From: JAFAXD01 sp963760435
Lineage (GTDB): Bacteria > Pseudomonadota > Alphaproteobacteria > Rhizobiales > Xanthobacteraceae
Direction: 5' to 3'
Assembly (NCBI GenBank): GCA_963760435.1
Contig: CAVXDE010000018.1
Location: 124,001-188,000, forward strand
DNA length: 64,000 nt
The position numbers and the translations under genes are program-made. Numbering within the stretch: the stretch's first letter is position 1; every line of letters starts with the position of its first letter. This document shows positions 27,631 through 36,691 of this stretch, piece after piece. Below the pieces are notes generated by a model. That model was not told where the DNA came from, ran no database searches, and was given only the letters and a program-made list of their open reading frames with translations.

Positions 27631-29229
27631 ATGGCGTCGACCACATCAACTACAACATCTACGTTTCAACCAAAGCTCTGGTCACCGGGTGACTGGAACG
27701 CCTTTTTCGGCTTCGGCACCAATATCTTGGTGAACATGCTGACGCTCACGGCGCTGCTGCGCTTTGTGCTGAAAATGCCGGACTCGTTGGTCTTCGGACG
27801 CATCCTGCCGGCCGCCGGCCTGATGATGTTCCTGTCGACCGTGTACTACGCCTGGCTCGCCTACAGGCTCGCCAAGCGAACCGGCCGCGACGACGTCTGC
27901 GCACTGCCGTCCGGCATCAGCGTGCCGCACATGTTCATCGTCACCTTCGTGATCATGCTGCCGATCACCGCCAAGACCGGCGATCCGATCAAAGGCTGGA
28001 GCGCCGGCCTTGTATGGGTGTTCTTTCAAAGCTTCATCCTGATGATCGGCGGGTTTATCGCGCCCTATATCCGGCGCATCACCCCGCGCGGCGCCCTGCT
28101 CGGCACGCTCGCCGGCGTGTCGATCACCTACATCGCCATGCGGCCCGCGCTGGAAATGTACATGACGCCAGTGATCGGCCTCGTGTGCTTCGCCATTATC
28201 CTGGTGAGCTGGTTCGGCGGCATCAAATATCCCAAGGGCGTCCCGGCGGGCTTGGTTGCCATCATCGTCGGAACCATCATCGCCTGGGGCTCCAATATTT
28301 TCGGCCTCAACTTCGGTGGCATGGCGATCGGCAAACTCGCCGACGCTGTGGCCGGGTTCGGCTTCGCGGTGCCGCTCCCGGCCGTGAGCCAGGTTTTCTC
28401 GGGGTTTGAATTCCTCGGCGTCATCCTGATCACGGCCATCCCGTTCGGCATCTACGACCTCGTCGAAGCCATGGACAACGTCGAGAGCGCGGAAGCCGCC
28501 GGCGATCACTACCCGACAACGCGTGTGCTCACCGCTGACGGCGTCGTCAGTTTGATCGGATGCCTGATGGGCAATCCGTTCATCAACGCGGTCTATATCG
28601 GCCATCCAGGTTGGAAGGCGATGGGCGGACGCATCGGTTACTCGGCGGCGACCGGATTGATGGTGATCATCCTGTCGTGGTTCGGCATCATCGCAGTGCT
28701 GCTGGCACTCATCCCGGTGGTCGCGATCCTGCCGATCCTGCTCTACATCGGCATGCTGATCGGCGCGCAGGCCTTCCAGACCTCGCCGCAAAGCCATGCG
28801 CCAGCGATCGTGCTGGCGCTGGTCCCGCACATCGCCGCGTTCTCCAGGACCATGATCGACGGCGTGCTCGGCGCCGCCGGCACCAGCGCCGCGGCGGTCG
28901 GCTTCGACAAACTCGCCGGCCAGGGCGTGCTCTACCAAGGCATCTCGGTGCTCGGCGGCGGCTCGATCCTGACCGGCCTCGTCCTCGGGGCGATCGGCAT
29001 CTTCACCATTGAGCGCCGGTTCGTGGAGGCCTCGGCCTTCGCGCTGGCCGGCGCGGTGCTGACTTTCTTCGGGTTCATGCATGGCGAAGCGGTTGGCCTT
29101 GCGGTGACGCCCGGCGTCGCAGTCGCCTACGTCCTGGTTGCCGCGTTCCTCTATGGGCTCAGCCGCTACCCTGCGGTCGCGACCGAGGCGCCTCCCCTGG
29201 CACATGCCATGGCGACCCCGGCCGAATAG
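27631..29229 (+). CDS. NCS2-like (xanthine/uracil-type) permease, substrate unknown
   Basis: A 532-residue integral membrane protein with about 12-14 hydrophobic segments, similar in layout to nucleobase (NCS2/AzgA) permeases. Features are WSPGDWNAFFGFGTNILVNM at the N-terminus, ALPSGISVPHMFIVTFVIML, FGIYDLVEAMDNVESAEAAG (the NCS2 substrate-site-like helix near the middle) and LIGCLMGNPFINAVYIGHPG. The start at 27631 is chosen because GGAGGG is spaced 7 bases before it; 27625 and 27583 are alternatives. Lying between the biuret-hydrolase-like gene and the ABC/Atz operon, it probably imports a ring or linear ureide. It ends in a strong terminator. Confidence 0.75.
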   Translation: MASTTSTTTSTFQPKLWSPGDWNAFFGFGTNILVNMLTLTALLRFVLKMPDSLVFGRILPAAGLMMFLSTVYYAWLAYRLAKRTGRDDVCALPSGISVPHMFIVTFVIMLPITAKTGDPIKGWSAGLVWVFFQSFILMIGGFIAPYIRRITPRGALLGTLAGVSITYIAMRPALEMYMTPVIGLVCFAIILVSWFGGIKYPKGVPAGLVAIIVGTIIAWGSNIFGLNFGGMAIGKLADAVAGFGFAVPLPAVSQVFSGFEFLGVILITAIPFGIYDLVEAMDNVESAEAAGDHYPTTRVLTADGVVSLIGCLMGNPFINAVYIGHPGWKAMGGRIGYSAATGLMVIILSWFGIIAVLLALIPVVAILPILLYIGMLIGAQAFQTSPQSHAPAIVLALVPHIAAFSRTMIDGVLGAAGTSAAAVGFDKLAGQGVLYQGISVLGGGSILTGLVLGAIGIFTIERRFVEASAFALAGAVLTFFGFMHGEAVGLAVTPGVAVAYVLVAAFLYGLSRYPAVATEAPPLAHAMATPAE

Positions 29230-29251
29230 AACAAGCACGCGCGGAGAGTGG

Positions 29252-29283
29252 CGGGCCCGCATCACGCGGGCCCGTTTCTTTTT
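29252..29283 (+). terminator. Intrinsic terminator after the permease gene
   Basis: A perfect 9-bp stem (CGGGCCCGC, loop ATCAC, GCGGGCCCG) is followed by TTTCTTTTT. It starts 23 bases after the permease stop and separates the permease from the ABC operon, which agrees with a separate promoter for the latter. Confidence 0.9.
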
Positions 29284-29317
29284 GGTTCCGCCTAAAGAAG
29301 CGGCAAAACGACCGTCT

Positions 29318-29327
29318 TTGTATGCAA
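29318..29327. promoter_or_regulatory. TTGTATGCAA site, candidate GntR operator
   Basis: TTGTATGCAA is the reverse complement of TTGCATACAA, the motif seen twice at 27357-27378. It lies about 80 bases upstream of the sigma-54 candidate of the ABC/Atz operon. Confidence 0.35.
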
Positions 29328-29409
29328 TGCAGCGGTAGACATCGGGCCCTTGGCCCGGAAGCTTTCGGAAATCTCCTTGTTCTCAAGGGCCTCCGGCGAC
29401 CCGGCTAAT

Positions 29410-29424
29410 TGGCATGAGCCTTGC
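29410..29424 (+). promoter_or_regulatory. Candidate sigma-54 promoter for the ABC/Atz operon
   Basis: TGGCATGAGCCTTGC matches TGGCAC-N5-TTGC at every position but C6 (T here), and is preceded by T as in the extended consensus. Predicted initiation near 29436 leaves a leader of about 33 bases before the ATG at 29469. Together with the terminator upstream this marks the start of the nine-gene operon. Confidence 0.65.
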
Positions 29425-29468
29425 GGGGCAGACGCCAACACACCAATAGCAAAGTCACGGGGACGCTG

Positions 29469-31088
29469 ATGAAACGTCGCGATTTTCTCAAGTCCATGAC
29501 GGCGCTCGCCGCCGGCGGAGCGGTTTCGGCACCGGCTGTGTTCTCTCCAGCGCGGGCGCAGGGGCGGCAAGAGACGCTGCTCATCGTCTCCGAGAGCGGG
29601 CCGAATAACCTCGACATCCATGGCGTCGGCACCAACGTGCCCGGCTACGAGGTCTCGTGGAACTGCTACGACCGCCTCATCAGCCATGAGATGAAGACGC
29701 TGCCGAACGGCACGCAGTACTACGACCGCGACAAGTTCAAGCTCGAGCTCGCCGACGACATGAACATCAGCGACATGTCGGTCACGTTCAAACTCAAGAA
29801 GAACGCCACGTTCCAGGACGGCAAGCCGGTGACCGCCAAGGACGTGAAGTGGTCGCTCGACCGCGCCGTCACGGTCGGCGGCTTCCCGACGTTCCAGATG
29901 GGCGCGGGCTCGCTCACCAAGCCCGAGCAGTTCGTGGTGCTCGACGACAACACCATCCGGGTCGACTTTCTGACCAAGGACCGCCTCACCATTCCCGACC
30001 TCGCCGTGATCGTGCCGTGCGTGGTCAACTCCGAGCTGGTGAAGAGCAAGGCGACCGAGAAGGACCCCTGGGGGCTCGAGTACACCAAGCTCAACACCGC
30101 CGGCAGCGGCGCCTATCGGGTCACCACCTGGAACGCCGGCAGCGAAGTCATCCTGGAGCGGTTCGACAACTGGAAGGGCGGGCCGCCACCGAAAATGCGC
30201 CGCATCATCTGGCGCATGGTGCCATCGGCCGGCAATCGCCGCGCCCTGCTGGAGCGCGGCGATGCCGACATTTCCTACGATCTCCCCAACAAGGATTTCG
30301 TCGAGCTGCGTGATGCCGGTAAGCTCAATATCCTGTCGACGCCGTACTCGAACGGCATTCAGTACATCGGCATGAATGTGAAGACGCCGCCGTTCGACAA
30401 TCTGAAGGTCCGCCAAGCCGTCGCTTATGCGATCCCGTATCAGAAGATCATGGACGCAGCGCTGTTCGGCCTGGCCAAGCCGCTTTACGGCGCGCCCGCC
30501 GATGCGAAAACCGAGCCGGTGTGGCCGCAGGCGCACAAGTACAACACCGACCTCGCCAAGGCGAAGCAGCTACTCGCCGAGGCCGGTTATCCGGAGGGCT
30601 TCGAGACCACGCTCTCATTCGACTTAGGCTTCGCCGGCGTCAACGAGCCGATCTGCGTACTCACGCAGGAGAGCCTCGCCCAGATCGGCATCAAGACCAC
30701 CATCAACAAGATCCCCGGCGCAACCTGGCGCACCGAGTTGAACAAGAAGGTGATGCCGCTCTACACCAACGTGTTCTCCGGCTGGCTCGATTATCCGGAA
30801 TATTTCTTCATCTGGTGCTATCACGGTAAAAATTCAATCTTCAACACGATGAGCTACCAGTCGCCGGAAATGGACAAGCTCATCGACGGTGCCGGAGCTG
30901 CCGCCAGCACCGGCGACAAGGCGACGTACGACAAGGACGTCGACGGCTTCGTCGATCTTGCCTTCGCCGACATCCCGCGCATCCCGCTCTATCAGCCGTA
31001 CGTCAACGTGGCGATGCAGAAGAACATCTCGGGCTATCAGTACTGGTTCCACCGCCGCCTCGATTATCGCGCCCTCGCCAAAGGATGA
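29469..31088 (+). CDS. ABC transporter substrate-binding protein (Dpp/Opp, family 5)
   Basis: A 539-residue periplasmic binding protein of the peptide/nickel/opine family. It begins MKRRDFLKSMTALAAGGAV, a twin-arginine signal, implying Tat export. SBP_bac_5 motifs are VTFKLKKNATFQDGKPVTAK (about residues 98-117), VKWSLDRAV, GSGAYRVTTWNAGSEVILER and FDNLKVRQAVAYAIPYQKIM. Family 5 proteins bind di- and oligopeptides, opines, sugars or metals. The coupling to AtzG/AtzE downstream suggests a ureide- or carbamoyl-containing ligand. First gene of the operon. Confidence 0.93.
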   Translation: MKRRDFLKSMTALAAGGAVSAPAVFSPARAQGRQETLLIVSESGPNNLDIHGVGTNVPGYEVSWNCYDRLISHEMKTLPNGTQYYDRDKFKLELADDMNISDMSVTFKLKKNATFQDGKPVTAKDVKWSLDRAVTVGGFPTFQMGAGSLTKPEQFVVLDDNTIRVDFLTKDRLTIPDLAVIVPCVVNSELVKSKATEKDPWGLEYTKLNTAGSGAYRVTTWNAGSEVILERFDNWKGGPPPKMRRIIWRMVPSAGNRRALLERGDADISYDLPNKDFVELRDAGKLNILSTPYSNGIQYIGMNVKTPPFDNLKVRQAVAYAIPYQKIMDAALFGLAKPLYGAPADAKTEPVWPQAHKYNTDLAKAKQLLAEAGYPEGFETTLSFDLGFAGVNEPICVLTQESLAQIGIKTTINKIPGATWRTELNKKVMPLYTNVFSGWLDYPEYFFIWCYHGKNSIFNTMSYQSPEMDKLIDGAGAAASTGDKATYDKDVDGFVDLAFADIPRIPLYQPYVNVAMQKNISGYQYWFHRRLDYRALAKG

Positions 31089-31094
31089 CGCCGC

Positions 31095-32108
31095 ATGGGA
31101 AGCATGCTGCTCAAGCGCGTGCTCGCCGCCATACCGAGCCTGATCGGGGTGGTGATCGTCACCTTCCTGCTCACGCGCGCGCTGCCCGGCGATCCGGCCG
31201 CCTACTTCGCCGGGCCTGCCGCCACTAAGGAAGCGATCGAGCAGATCCGCGCCACGCTCGGCCTTGATCAGCCGCTGATCATCCAGTTCTTCCATTACGT
31301 CGTCGACTTGGCGCACGGCGATCTCGGCAAATCGCTCACCACTGGTCAGCCGGTCGCCGATGAAATCCGCGCCCGCCTGCCGGCATCGGCCGAGCTCACC
31401 CTGCTCGGCCTGATCGTGTCGATGGCGATCGCCATTCCGCTCGGCATCATGGCGGCGACAAAACCAGGCTCGATCATCGATCACACCTGCCGGATCGTCA
31501 CCACGGCGGGCGTCTCTTTGCCGGTGTTCTTCACCGGCCTGATCCTCGTTTATGTGTTCTACTATTTGCTCGGCTGGGCGCCGGCGCCGCTCGGGCGCCT
31601 CGACGTGTTCTACAGCGCGCCACCCACCGTGACCGGCTTTTACCTGATCGACAGCCTGATCGCGCGCGATCCTGAAACCTTCGTCGCAGCCCTCAAGCAA
31701 CTGATCCTGCCGGCGCTCACGCTCGGCATCTTCTCGCTCGCCCCGATCGCGCGCATGACCCGCGCCTCCATGCTGTCGGTGCTCTCCTCCGACTTCGTGC
31801 GCACCGCCCGCGCCAGCGGGCTTGCCCCCTATACGGTGATCGTCACCTACGCGTTCCGCAACGCCATGCTGCCGGTCATCACCACGCTCGGCATGGTGTT
31901 CTCCTTCCTGCTCGGCGCCAATGTGCTGGTCGAGAAGGTGTTTGCCTGGCCCGGCATCGGCTCATTCGCGGTCGAGGCGCTGATCGCCTCCGATTTCGCG
32001 CCGGTGCAGGGTTTCGTGCTCACCATGGCCATTCTCTACGTCGCCCTCAATTTGTTGATCGACGTTCTATACGGATTGATTGATCCGCGTGTGAGGCTTG
32101 AAGCATGA
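31095..32108 (+). CDS. ABC transporter permease (DppB-like)
   Basis: A 337-residue inner-membrane permease. The N-terminal helix LIGVVIVTFLLTRALPGDPA is typical of DppB/OppB, as are LGLDQPLIIQFFHYVVDLAH and the EAA region ASGLAPYTVIVTYAFRNAML (about residues 237-256). Six transmembrane segments are expected. It starts 6 bases after the binding-protein stop and overlaps the next permease by 4 bases. Confidence 0.92.
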   Translation: MGSMLLKRVLAAIPSLIGVVIVTFLLTRALPGDPAAYFAGPAATKEAIEQIRATLGLDQPLIIQFFHYVVDLAHGDLGKSLTTGQPVADEIRARLPASAELTLLGLIVSMAIAIPLGIMAATKPGSIIDHTCRIVTTAGVSLPVFFTGLILVYVFYYLLGWAPAPLGRLDVFYSAPPTVTGFYLIDSLIARDPETFVAALKQLILPALTLGIFSLAPIARMTRASMLSVLSSDFVRTARASGLAPYTVIVTYAFRNAMLPVITTLGMVFSFLLGANVLVEKVFAWPGIGSFAVEALIASDFAPVQGFVLTMAILYVALNLLIDVLYGLIDPRVRLEA

Positions 32109-33110
32109 GCAGCATCGCAACAGACCGAGCCGATCCGGAAACCGCCGTCGGCGCAGCGCTGGTGCAGGCGGCCTCGCTCACCGCCGACACGGTGCTGCCG
32201 CCGCCGGAGCCTGCCGCAACCTTCACGCCCCCGCCGCGCCCGACCGCGCCGCGACAGAGCGGCTTTGCGGCAACGCTCAGCCATATCCGCTATGTGCTGA
32301 GCGAAAATCCGGTCACCGGATTTGCGTTCGCGCTGTTTCTGCTGATCGTGCTCGCGGCAGTGTTCGGGCCGGCGCTTGTTCCCTACGATCCGCTCGCGAG
32401 CGACACCGTCGCGGCGCTCAAGCCGCCATCCGCACTGCACTGGTTCGGCACCGATCAGCTCGGCCGCGACATTTTCAGCCGCGTCGTGGTCGCAACGCGG
32501 CTCGACTTCGTCATCGCCGTTGCCTCGGTCGTTCTGGTGTTCCTGATGGGCGGGCTCGCTGGCGTCGCCGCCGGTTTCTACGGCGGCTGGACCGACCGCA
32601 TCGTCGGCCGCCTCGCCGACACCATCATGGCGTTTCCGCTGTTCGTGCTCGCCATGGGCATCGTCGCCGCGCATGGGCAACACGGTGCAGAACATCGTGC
32701 TGGCGACGGCGATCGTGAACTTCCCGCTCTACGCGCGCGTCGCTCGCGCCGAAGCCAACGTGCGCCGCGAAGCCGGATTTGTTGAAGCGGCGCGGCTCTC
32801 CGGCAACAGCGAGCTTCGCATTGTCAGCTTCCAGGTGCTCCCGAACGTCTTCCCGATTCTGGTGGTGCAGATGTCGCTCACCATGGGCTACGCGATTCTC
32901 AATGCGGCGGGCCTGTCCTTCATCGGCCTCGGCGTGCGGCCGCCGACGGCCGAGTGGGGGATCATGGTGGCCGAAGGAGCGGCGTTCATGGTCTCTGGTG
33001 AATGGTGGATCGCGCTCTTTCCGGGCGTCGCGCTGATGATCGCGGTGTTCTGCTTCAATCTGCTTGGCGACGGCGTACGCGACATCGTTGATCCACGGAG
33101 GCGCACGTGA
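32105..33110 (+). pseudogene. ABC transporter permease (DppC-like), one frameshift
   Basis: The second permease of the Dpp-like system. It has a proline-rich N-terminal extension (residues about 25-55), then the OppC_N helix NPVTGFAFALFLLIVLAAVF and the DppC hallmark HWFGTDQLGRDIFSRVVVAT. At about 32669 the frame changes; the C-half continues GNTVQNIVLATAIVNFPLYA, EAARLSGNSELRIVSFQVLP and LSFIGLGVRPPTAEWGIMV. Removing the A in 'gccgcgcatgggc' restores VAALGNTVQN. All neighbouring genes of the operon are intact and overlap as expected, so a sequencing error is the simplest reading. Confidence 0.9.
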
Positions 33111-34075
33111 TCGTCGCCCCGGCTCTTTCGGTCGAGCACCTGTCGGTCGAATTCCGTACCCGCTCGGGCGTGGTCAAGGCGCTCGACAACGTGAGCTTCT
33201 CAGTCGGCAAGGGCGAGACGCTGGCGCTGGTCGGTGAGTCCGGGTCGGGGAAATCGGTGACCGCCTACGCCATCATGGGCATTCTTGATCCGGCCGGCCG
33301 CGTGACCGGCGGCAAGGCGATGCTCGGCGCGCTCGATCTGCTCCACGCCACACCCGATGAGATCGGCAAGGTGCGCGGGCGCGAGATCGCCATGATCTTT
33401 CAGAACCCGCGCACGGCCCTCAATCCGATCCGTCCGGTCGGCCGCCAGATCGCCGACGTGCTGCTGCGGCACGCCGACGTCACCCGGCGTGAGGCGCCGG
33501 CCCGGGCGGTCGAGTTGCTGCGCGCAGTCGGCATCACCGATCCGGCGCGCCGCGCAAAAGTCTATCCGTTCGAAATGTCGGGCGGCATGTGCCAGCGCGT
33601 CATGATCGCCATCGCGCTGGCCGCCAAGCCCTCCTTGCTGATCGCTGACGAGCCGACCACCGGGCTCGACGTCACTACCCAGGCCGTGATCATGGACCTG
33701 ATCGGCGAGCTCGCGGCCGAGATCGGCATGGCGACCATCTTCATCACCCACGACCTCGCGCTCGCCGCGCAGCGCGCCAAACACATTGCCGTCATGCATG
33801 CCGGACATGTCGTGGAGCTCGCGGAAACGCAGGAGATGTTTGCGCATCCGCGCCATCCTTATACGGCCGAGCTGATCGCCGCGACGCCGGACACCGCCGC
33901 CAGTCTCGATCAGCTCGCCTCCATCCCGGGCTCGCTGCCCGACCTGCGCCGCGCCGACCTGCCGCCGTGCCGCTACTCGGAACGCTGTCCGCGCAAGCTT
34001 GCGAGCTGCGATCAGCCGCTGCCGGTTATGCCGCCGGATAATCCGCACACCGTCGCCTGCTGGAATCCACTATGA
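33107..34075 (+). CDS. ABC transporter ATP-binding protein (DppD-like)
   Basis: A 322-residue ATPase. Walker A LVGESGSGKSVTAY is near residues 42-55, Q-loop MIFQNPRTALNPI, signature MSGGMCQRVMIAIAL, and Walker B LLIADEPTTGLDVTTQ. The C-terminal oligo_HPY domain with cysteines (CRYSERCPRKLASC) is typical of DppD/OppD. Overlaps both neighbours by 4 bases. Confidence 0.94.
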   Translation: MIVAPALSVEHLSVEFRTRSGVVKALDNVSFSVGKGETLALVGESGSGKSVTAYAIMGILDPAGRVTGGKAMLGALDLLHATPDEIGKVRGREIAMIFQNPRTALNPIRPVGRQIADVLLRHADVTRREAPARAVELLRAVGITDPARRAKVYPFEMSGGMCQRVMIAIALAAKPSLLIADEPTTGLDVTTQAVIMDLIGELAAEIGMATIFITHDLALAAQRAKHIAVMHAGHVVELAETQEMFAHPRHPYTAELIAATPDTAASLDQLASIPGSLPDLRRADLPPCRYSERCPRKLASCDQPLPVMPPDNPHTVACWNPL

Positions 34076-35094
34076 CGACCACGCTGCTCGACGTCACCGA
34101 AGTCGCCAAGCGCTTCCCGGCCGGCAAACCTGCCGGACCGATCGCGCGGCTGCGCCGGCGGTTTGCCGGCGGGCCGGAGAAGCTGCCGCAAGTCTATGCG
34201 GTCGATGACGTGAGCTTCACCATCGCGCAAGGCGAAACCGTCGGGCTCGTCGGCGAGTTCGGCTGCGGCAAGTCCACCTTGGTGCGCGTGCTCACGCGGC
34301 TGCTCGATCCGACCGACGGCGGCATCAAGCTGGGCACGCGTGAGCTCTCGCACACCCCCGCGCGACGCTTTGCCCGCGACCAGGACCGCAAGCGCATCCA
34401 GATGGTGTTCCAGGACGCTGGCGAGAGCGTCAACCCACGCTTCACCGCGTTCGAGGCGATCGCCGATCCGTTGCGGCGGCTGCGTGGCCTGTCTGGTGCA
34501 AATCTGCGCCGCAAGGTCGAAGAGGCGGCGAGCCGGTGTGGTCTACCACTCGAATTGTTGACCCGGTTTCCGCATCAGCTCTCAGGCGGTCAGCGCGCCC
34601 GCGTCGGCATTGCCCGCGCCGTTGGGGTCGAACCCGATCTCCTGGTGCTCGATGAGCCGACCGCGGCGCTTGACGTCTCAGTGCAAGTCGTCATCCTGCA
34701 ACTGCTGCAGCGGCTCAAACGCGAGCTCGGCATGAGCTATTTGTTCGTGTCGCACGATCTCAGCGTGGTTCGCCTGCTCTGCGACAGGGTGCTGGTGATG
34801 TATCTCGGCAAGATCGTCGAATCCGGTCCGGCGCGCGAGGTGTTCGATCATCCGCTGCATCCCTACACGAAGGCGCTGGTTGCGGCGGTCCCGAGCATCA
34901 ACGAGCACGGTCACACGCGGCTGCGTCTCACCGGCGAACCGCGCAGCCCCATCGACCCCGACCCCAACGTGTGCCGCTTCTACGGACGCTGCCCGAACGG
35001 CGTCGACCGCTGCAAGACCGAAATGCCTGCTCTGCGCAGCTTCCCGGGCGGCCGGCAGGCCGCCTGCCATTTTGCCGAGTTGACGGCACAATGA
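34072..35094 (+). CDS. ABC transporter ATP-binding protein (DppF-like)
   Basis: A 340-residue partner ATPase. Walker A LVGEFGCGKSTLVR (GEF in place of the common GES), Q-loop MVFQDAGESVNPRF, signature LSGGQRARVGIARA, Walker B LLVLDEPTAALDVSVQ, and a C-terminal oligo_HPY cysteine region (CRFYGRCPNGVDRC). Its stop codon overlaps the start of atzG as ATGA, so the transporter and the amidase complex are translated in series. Confidence 0.94.
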   Translation: MTTTLLDVTEVAKRFPAGKPAGPIARLRRRFAGGPEKLPQVYAVDDVSFTIAQGETVGLVGEFGCGKSTLVRVLTRLLDPTDGGIKLGTRELSHTPARRFARDQDRKRIQMVFQDAGESVNPRFTAFEAIADPLRRLRGLSGANLRRKVEEAASRCGLPLELLTRFPHQLSGGQRARVGIARAVGVEPDLLVLDEPTAALDVSVQVVILQLLQRLKRELGMSYLFVSHDLSVVRLLCDRVLVMYLGKIVESGPAREVFDHPLHPYTKALVAAVPSINEHGHTRLRLTGEPRSPIDPDPNVCRFYGRCPNGVDRCKTEMPALRSFPGGRQAACHFAELTAQ

Positions 35095-35273
35095 CCCACA
35101 ATCCACTGGATGACTTCATCGACGCGGCGGCGCGCGCCCTCGATCTGCCGATCGAGGACGCGTGGCGGCCGGCGATCGCCGCCAACTTGCGGGTCACCCT
35201 TGAGCATGCCGCCGCGGTCGAAGCCTTTGCGCTTCCCGATGACGCCGAGCCCGGTCCCGTCTTCAAGGCTTGA
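35091..35273 (+). CDS. atzG: AtzG-like small subunit (DUF4089)
   Basis: A 60-residue DUF4089 protein (FIDAAARALDLPIEDAWRPA, then LRVTLEHAAAVEAFALPDD). AtzG is the small partner that AtzE needs to be soluble and active as 1-carboxybiuret hydrolase in Pseudomonas sp. ADP; the equivalent in hpx clusters is HpxX. It resembles GatC in forming a belt around the amidase. The ATG overlaps the DppF stop, and atzE follows at once. The assignment rests on family and position. Confidence 0.85.
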   Translation: MTHNPLDDFIDAAARALDLPIEDAWRPAIAANLRVTLEHAAAVEAFALPDDAEPGPVFKA

Positions 35274-35275
35274 TC

Positions 35276-36679
35276 ATGGATCCGATGATCGTGGACCCGG
35301 CCTGGGCTTCCGCGTCCGACATCGCGCGGGCGGTCAACAACGGAACAATCACCGCCGCGCACGTGGTCGAAGAGGCACTCGCGACGATCTCGACACGTGA
35401 CCCGGTGCTCAACGCATTCACCGCGGTGACCGACGCACGCGCCCGCGCGCGCGCGCGGGCACTTGATCAGAAGCGCGCCCAAGGACAGCCGGTCGGTCCG
35501 CTGGCTGGCGTACCCTTCGCGGTGAAGAATCTGTTCGACGTCGCCGGCCTGCCGACGCTCGCCGGCTCCAAAATCAATCAACAGCTTAGGTCCGCAAGCC
35601 GTGATGCGCCGCTGATCGAACGGCTCGAGGCCGCCGGTGCGATCCTCATCGGCGCGCTCAACATGGGCGAATACGCCTATGACTTCACCGGCGAGAACAT
35701 CCACTACGGCGCTTCGCGCAACCCGCACGACAGAACCCGCATGACCGGCGGATCCTCGGGCGGCTCCGGCGGTGCGGTTGCCGGCGGGCTCGTTCCGATC
35801 GCGCTCGGCTCTGATACCAACGGCTCGATCCGCGTACCCTCCTCTCTGTGCGGCATCTTCGGATTGAAACCGACCTACGGCCGGCTGCCTCGCAATCGCA
35901 CGTTCCCATTCGTGTCGAGCTTCGATCACCTTGGCCCATTCGCCCGCAGCGTGCGCGACCTCGCGTTGGCATATGACGCGATGCAGGGCTTCGACCCGGA
36001 CGATCCGGTCTGCAACGACCGGCCGGTCGAACCGACTGTCCAACAACTCGAAACCGGCACCGATGGATTGCGCATCGCGGTGGCGGGCGGCTATTTCGAC
36101 AAAGGCCTGTTTCCCGAGGCCCGCATCGCCGTCGATCGCGTCGCAGCGGCGCTGCGTGTGAAGGCTGAGATCGAAATTCCGCAGGCCGCGCTGGCGCGGT
36201 CGGCGGCCTACCTCATCACCACGATCGAAGGCGCGAGCCTGCATCTCGAGCGCGTACGCAAGCGCGCGAGTGATTTCGACCCGGCGGTGCGGGACCGCTT
36301 CATCGCCGCCGCGATGGTGCCTGGAACCTTCGCCGTCAAGGCGCAGAAGTTCCGCCGCTGGTATCGAGCCGAGGTGCTCAAGCTGTTCGCCGGTGTCGAC
36401 GCGATCCTGGCACCGGCAACACCCTGCACCGCGCCGGAAATCGGCCAACAAACATTTCGCTTCGACGGAATCGAGATGCCGGTGCGCGCTAATCTCGGCG
36501 TCTATACGCAACCGATTTCATTCATCGGTCTCCCGGTCGTATGCGTCCCCGTGCCGCTTTCGCCGCTCCCGATCGGGGTGCAGATCATCGCTTCCCCGTG
36601 GCGCGAGGACATCGCGCTGCGAATCGCCTACGCGTTGGAGAAGCTGGACGTTGTCGCCGCGCCGCGACCGAGTTTGTAA
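35276..36679 (+). CDS. atzE: AtzE family amidohydrolase (1-carboxybiuret hydrolase-like)
   Basis: A 467-residue amidase-signature enzyme. The Ser-cisSer-Lys triad is visible: Lys in GVPFAVKNLFDVAGL (about residue 84), cis-Ser in MTGGSSGGSGGAVAGG (about 160) and the nucleophile Ser in GSDTNGSIRVPSS (about 184). The segment GALNMGEYAYDFTGENIHYG is typical of AtzE. AtzE removes ammonia from 1-carboxybiuret to give 1,3-dicarboxyurea. The start at 35276 (ATG) is preferred over a TTG two codons upstream. HpxY of oxalurate pathways is a close relative and the main alternative. Confidence 0.87.
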   Translation: MDPMIVDPAWASASDIARAVNNGTITAAHVVEEALATISTRDPVLNAFTAVTDARARARARALDQKRAQGQPVGPLAGVPFAVKNLFDVAGLPTLAGSKINQQLRSASRDAPLIERLEAAGAILIGALNMGEYAYDFTGENIHYGASRNPHDRTRMTGGSSGGSGGAVAGGLVPIALGSDTNGSIRVPSSLCGIFGLKPTYGRLPRNRTFPFVSSFDHLGPFARSVRDLALAYDAMQGFDPDDPVCNDRPVEPTVQQLETGTDGLRIAVAGGYFDKGLFPEARIAVDRVAAALRVKAEIEIPQAALARSAAYLITTIEGASLHLERVRKRASDFDPAVRDRFIAAAMVPGTFAVKAQKFRRWYRAEVLKLFAGVDAILAPATPCTAPEIGQQTFRFDGIEMPVRANLGVYTQPISFIGLPVVCVPVPLSPLPIGVQIIASPWREDIALRIAYALEKLDVVAAPRPSL

Positions 36680-36691
36680 CTGGAAGGTTCG

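Noticed and set aside
27682..29265. Long minus-strand open frame of 527 codons opposite the permease
   Set aside because: Low-complexity His/Asp/Arg-rich mirror of a hydrophobic membrane protein; no start signal or domain. The same holds for similar long antisense frames at 1639-3234, 20388-21971, 34928-36511 and 42015-43487.
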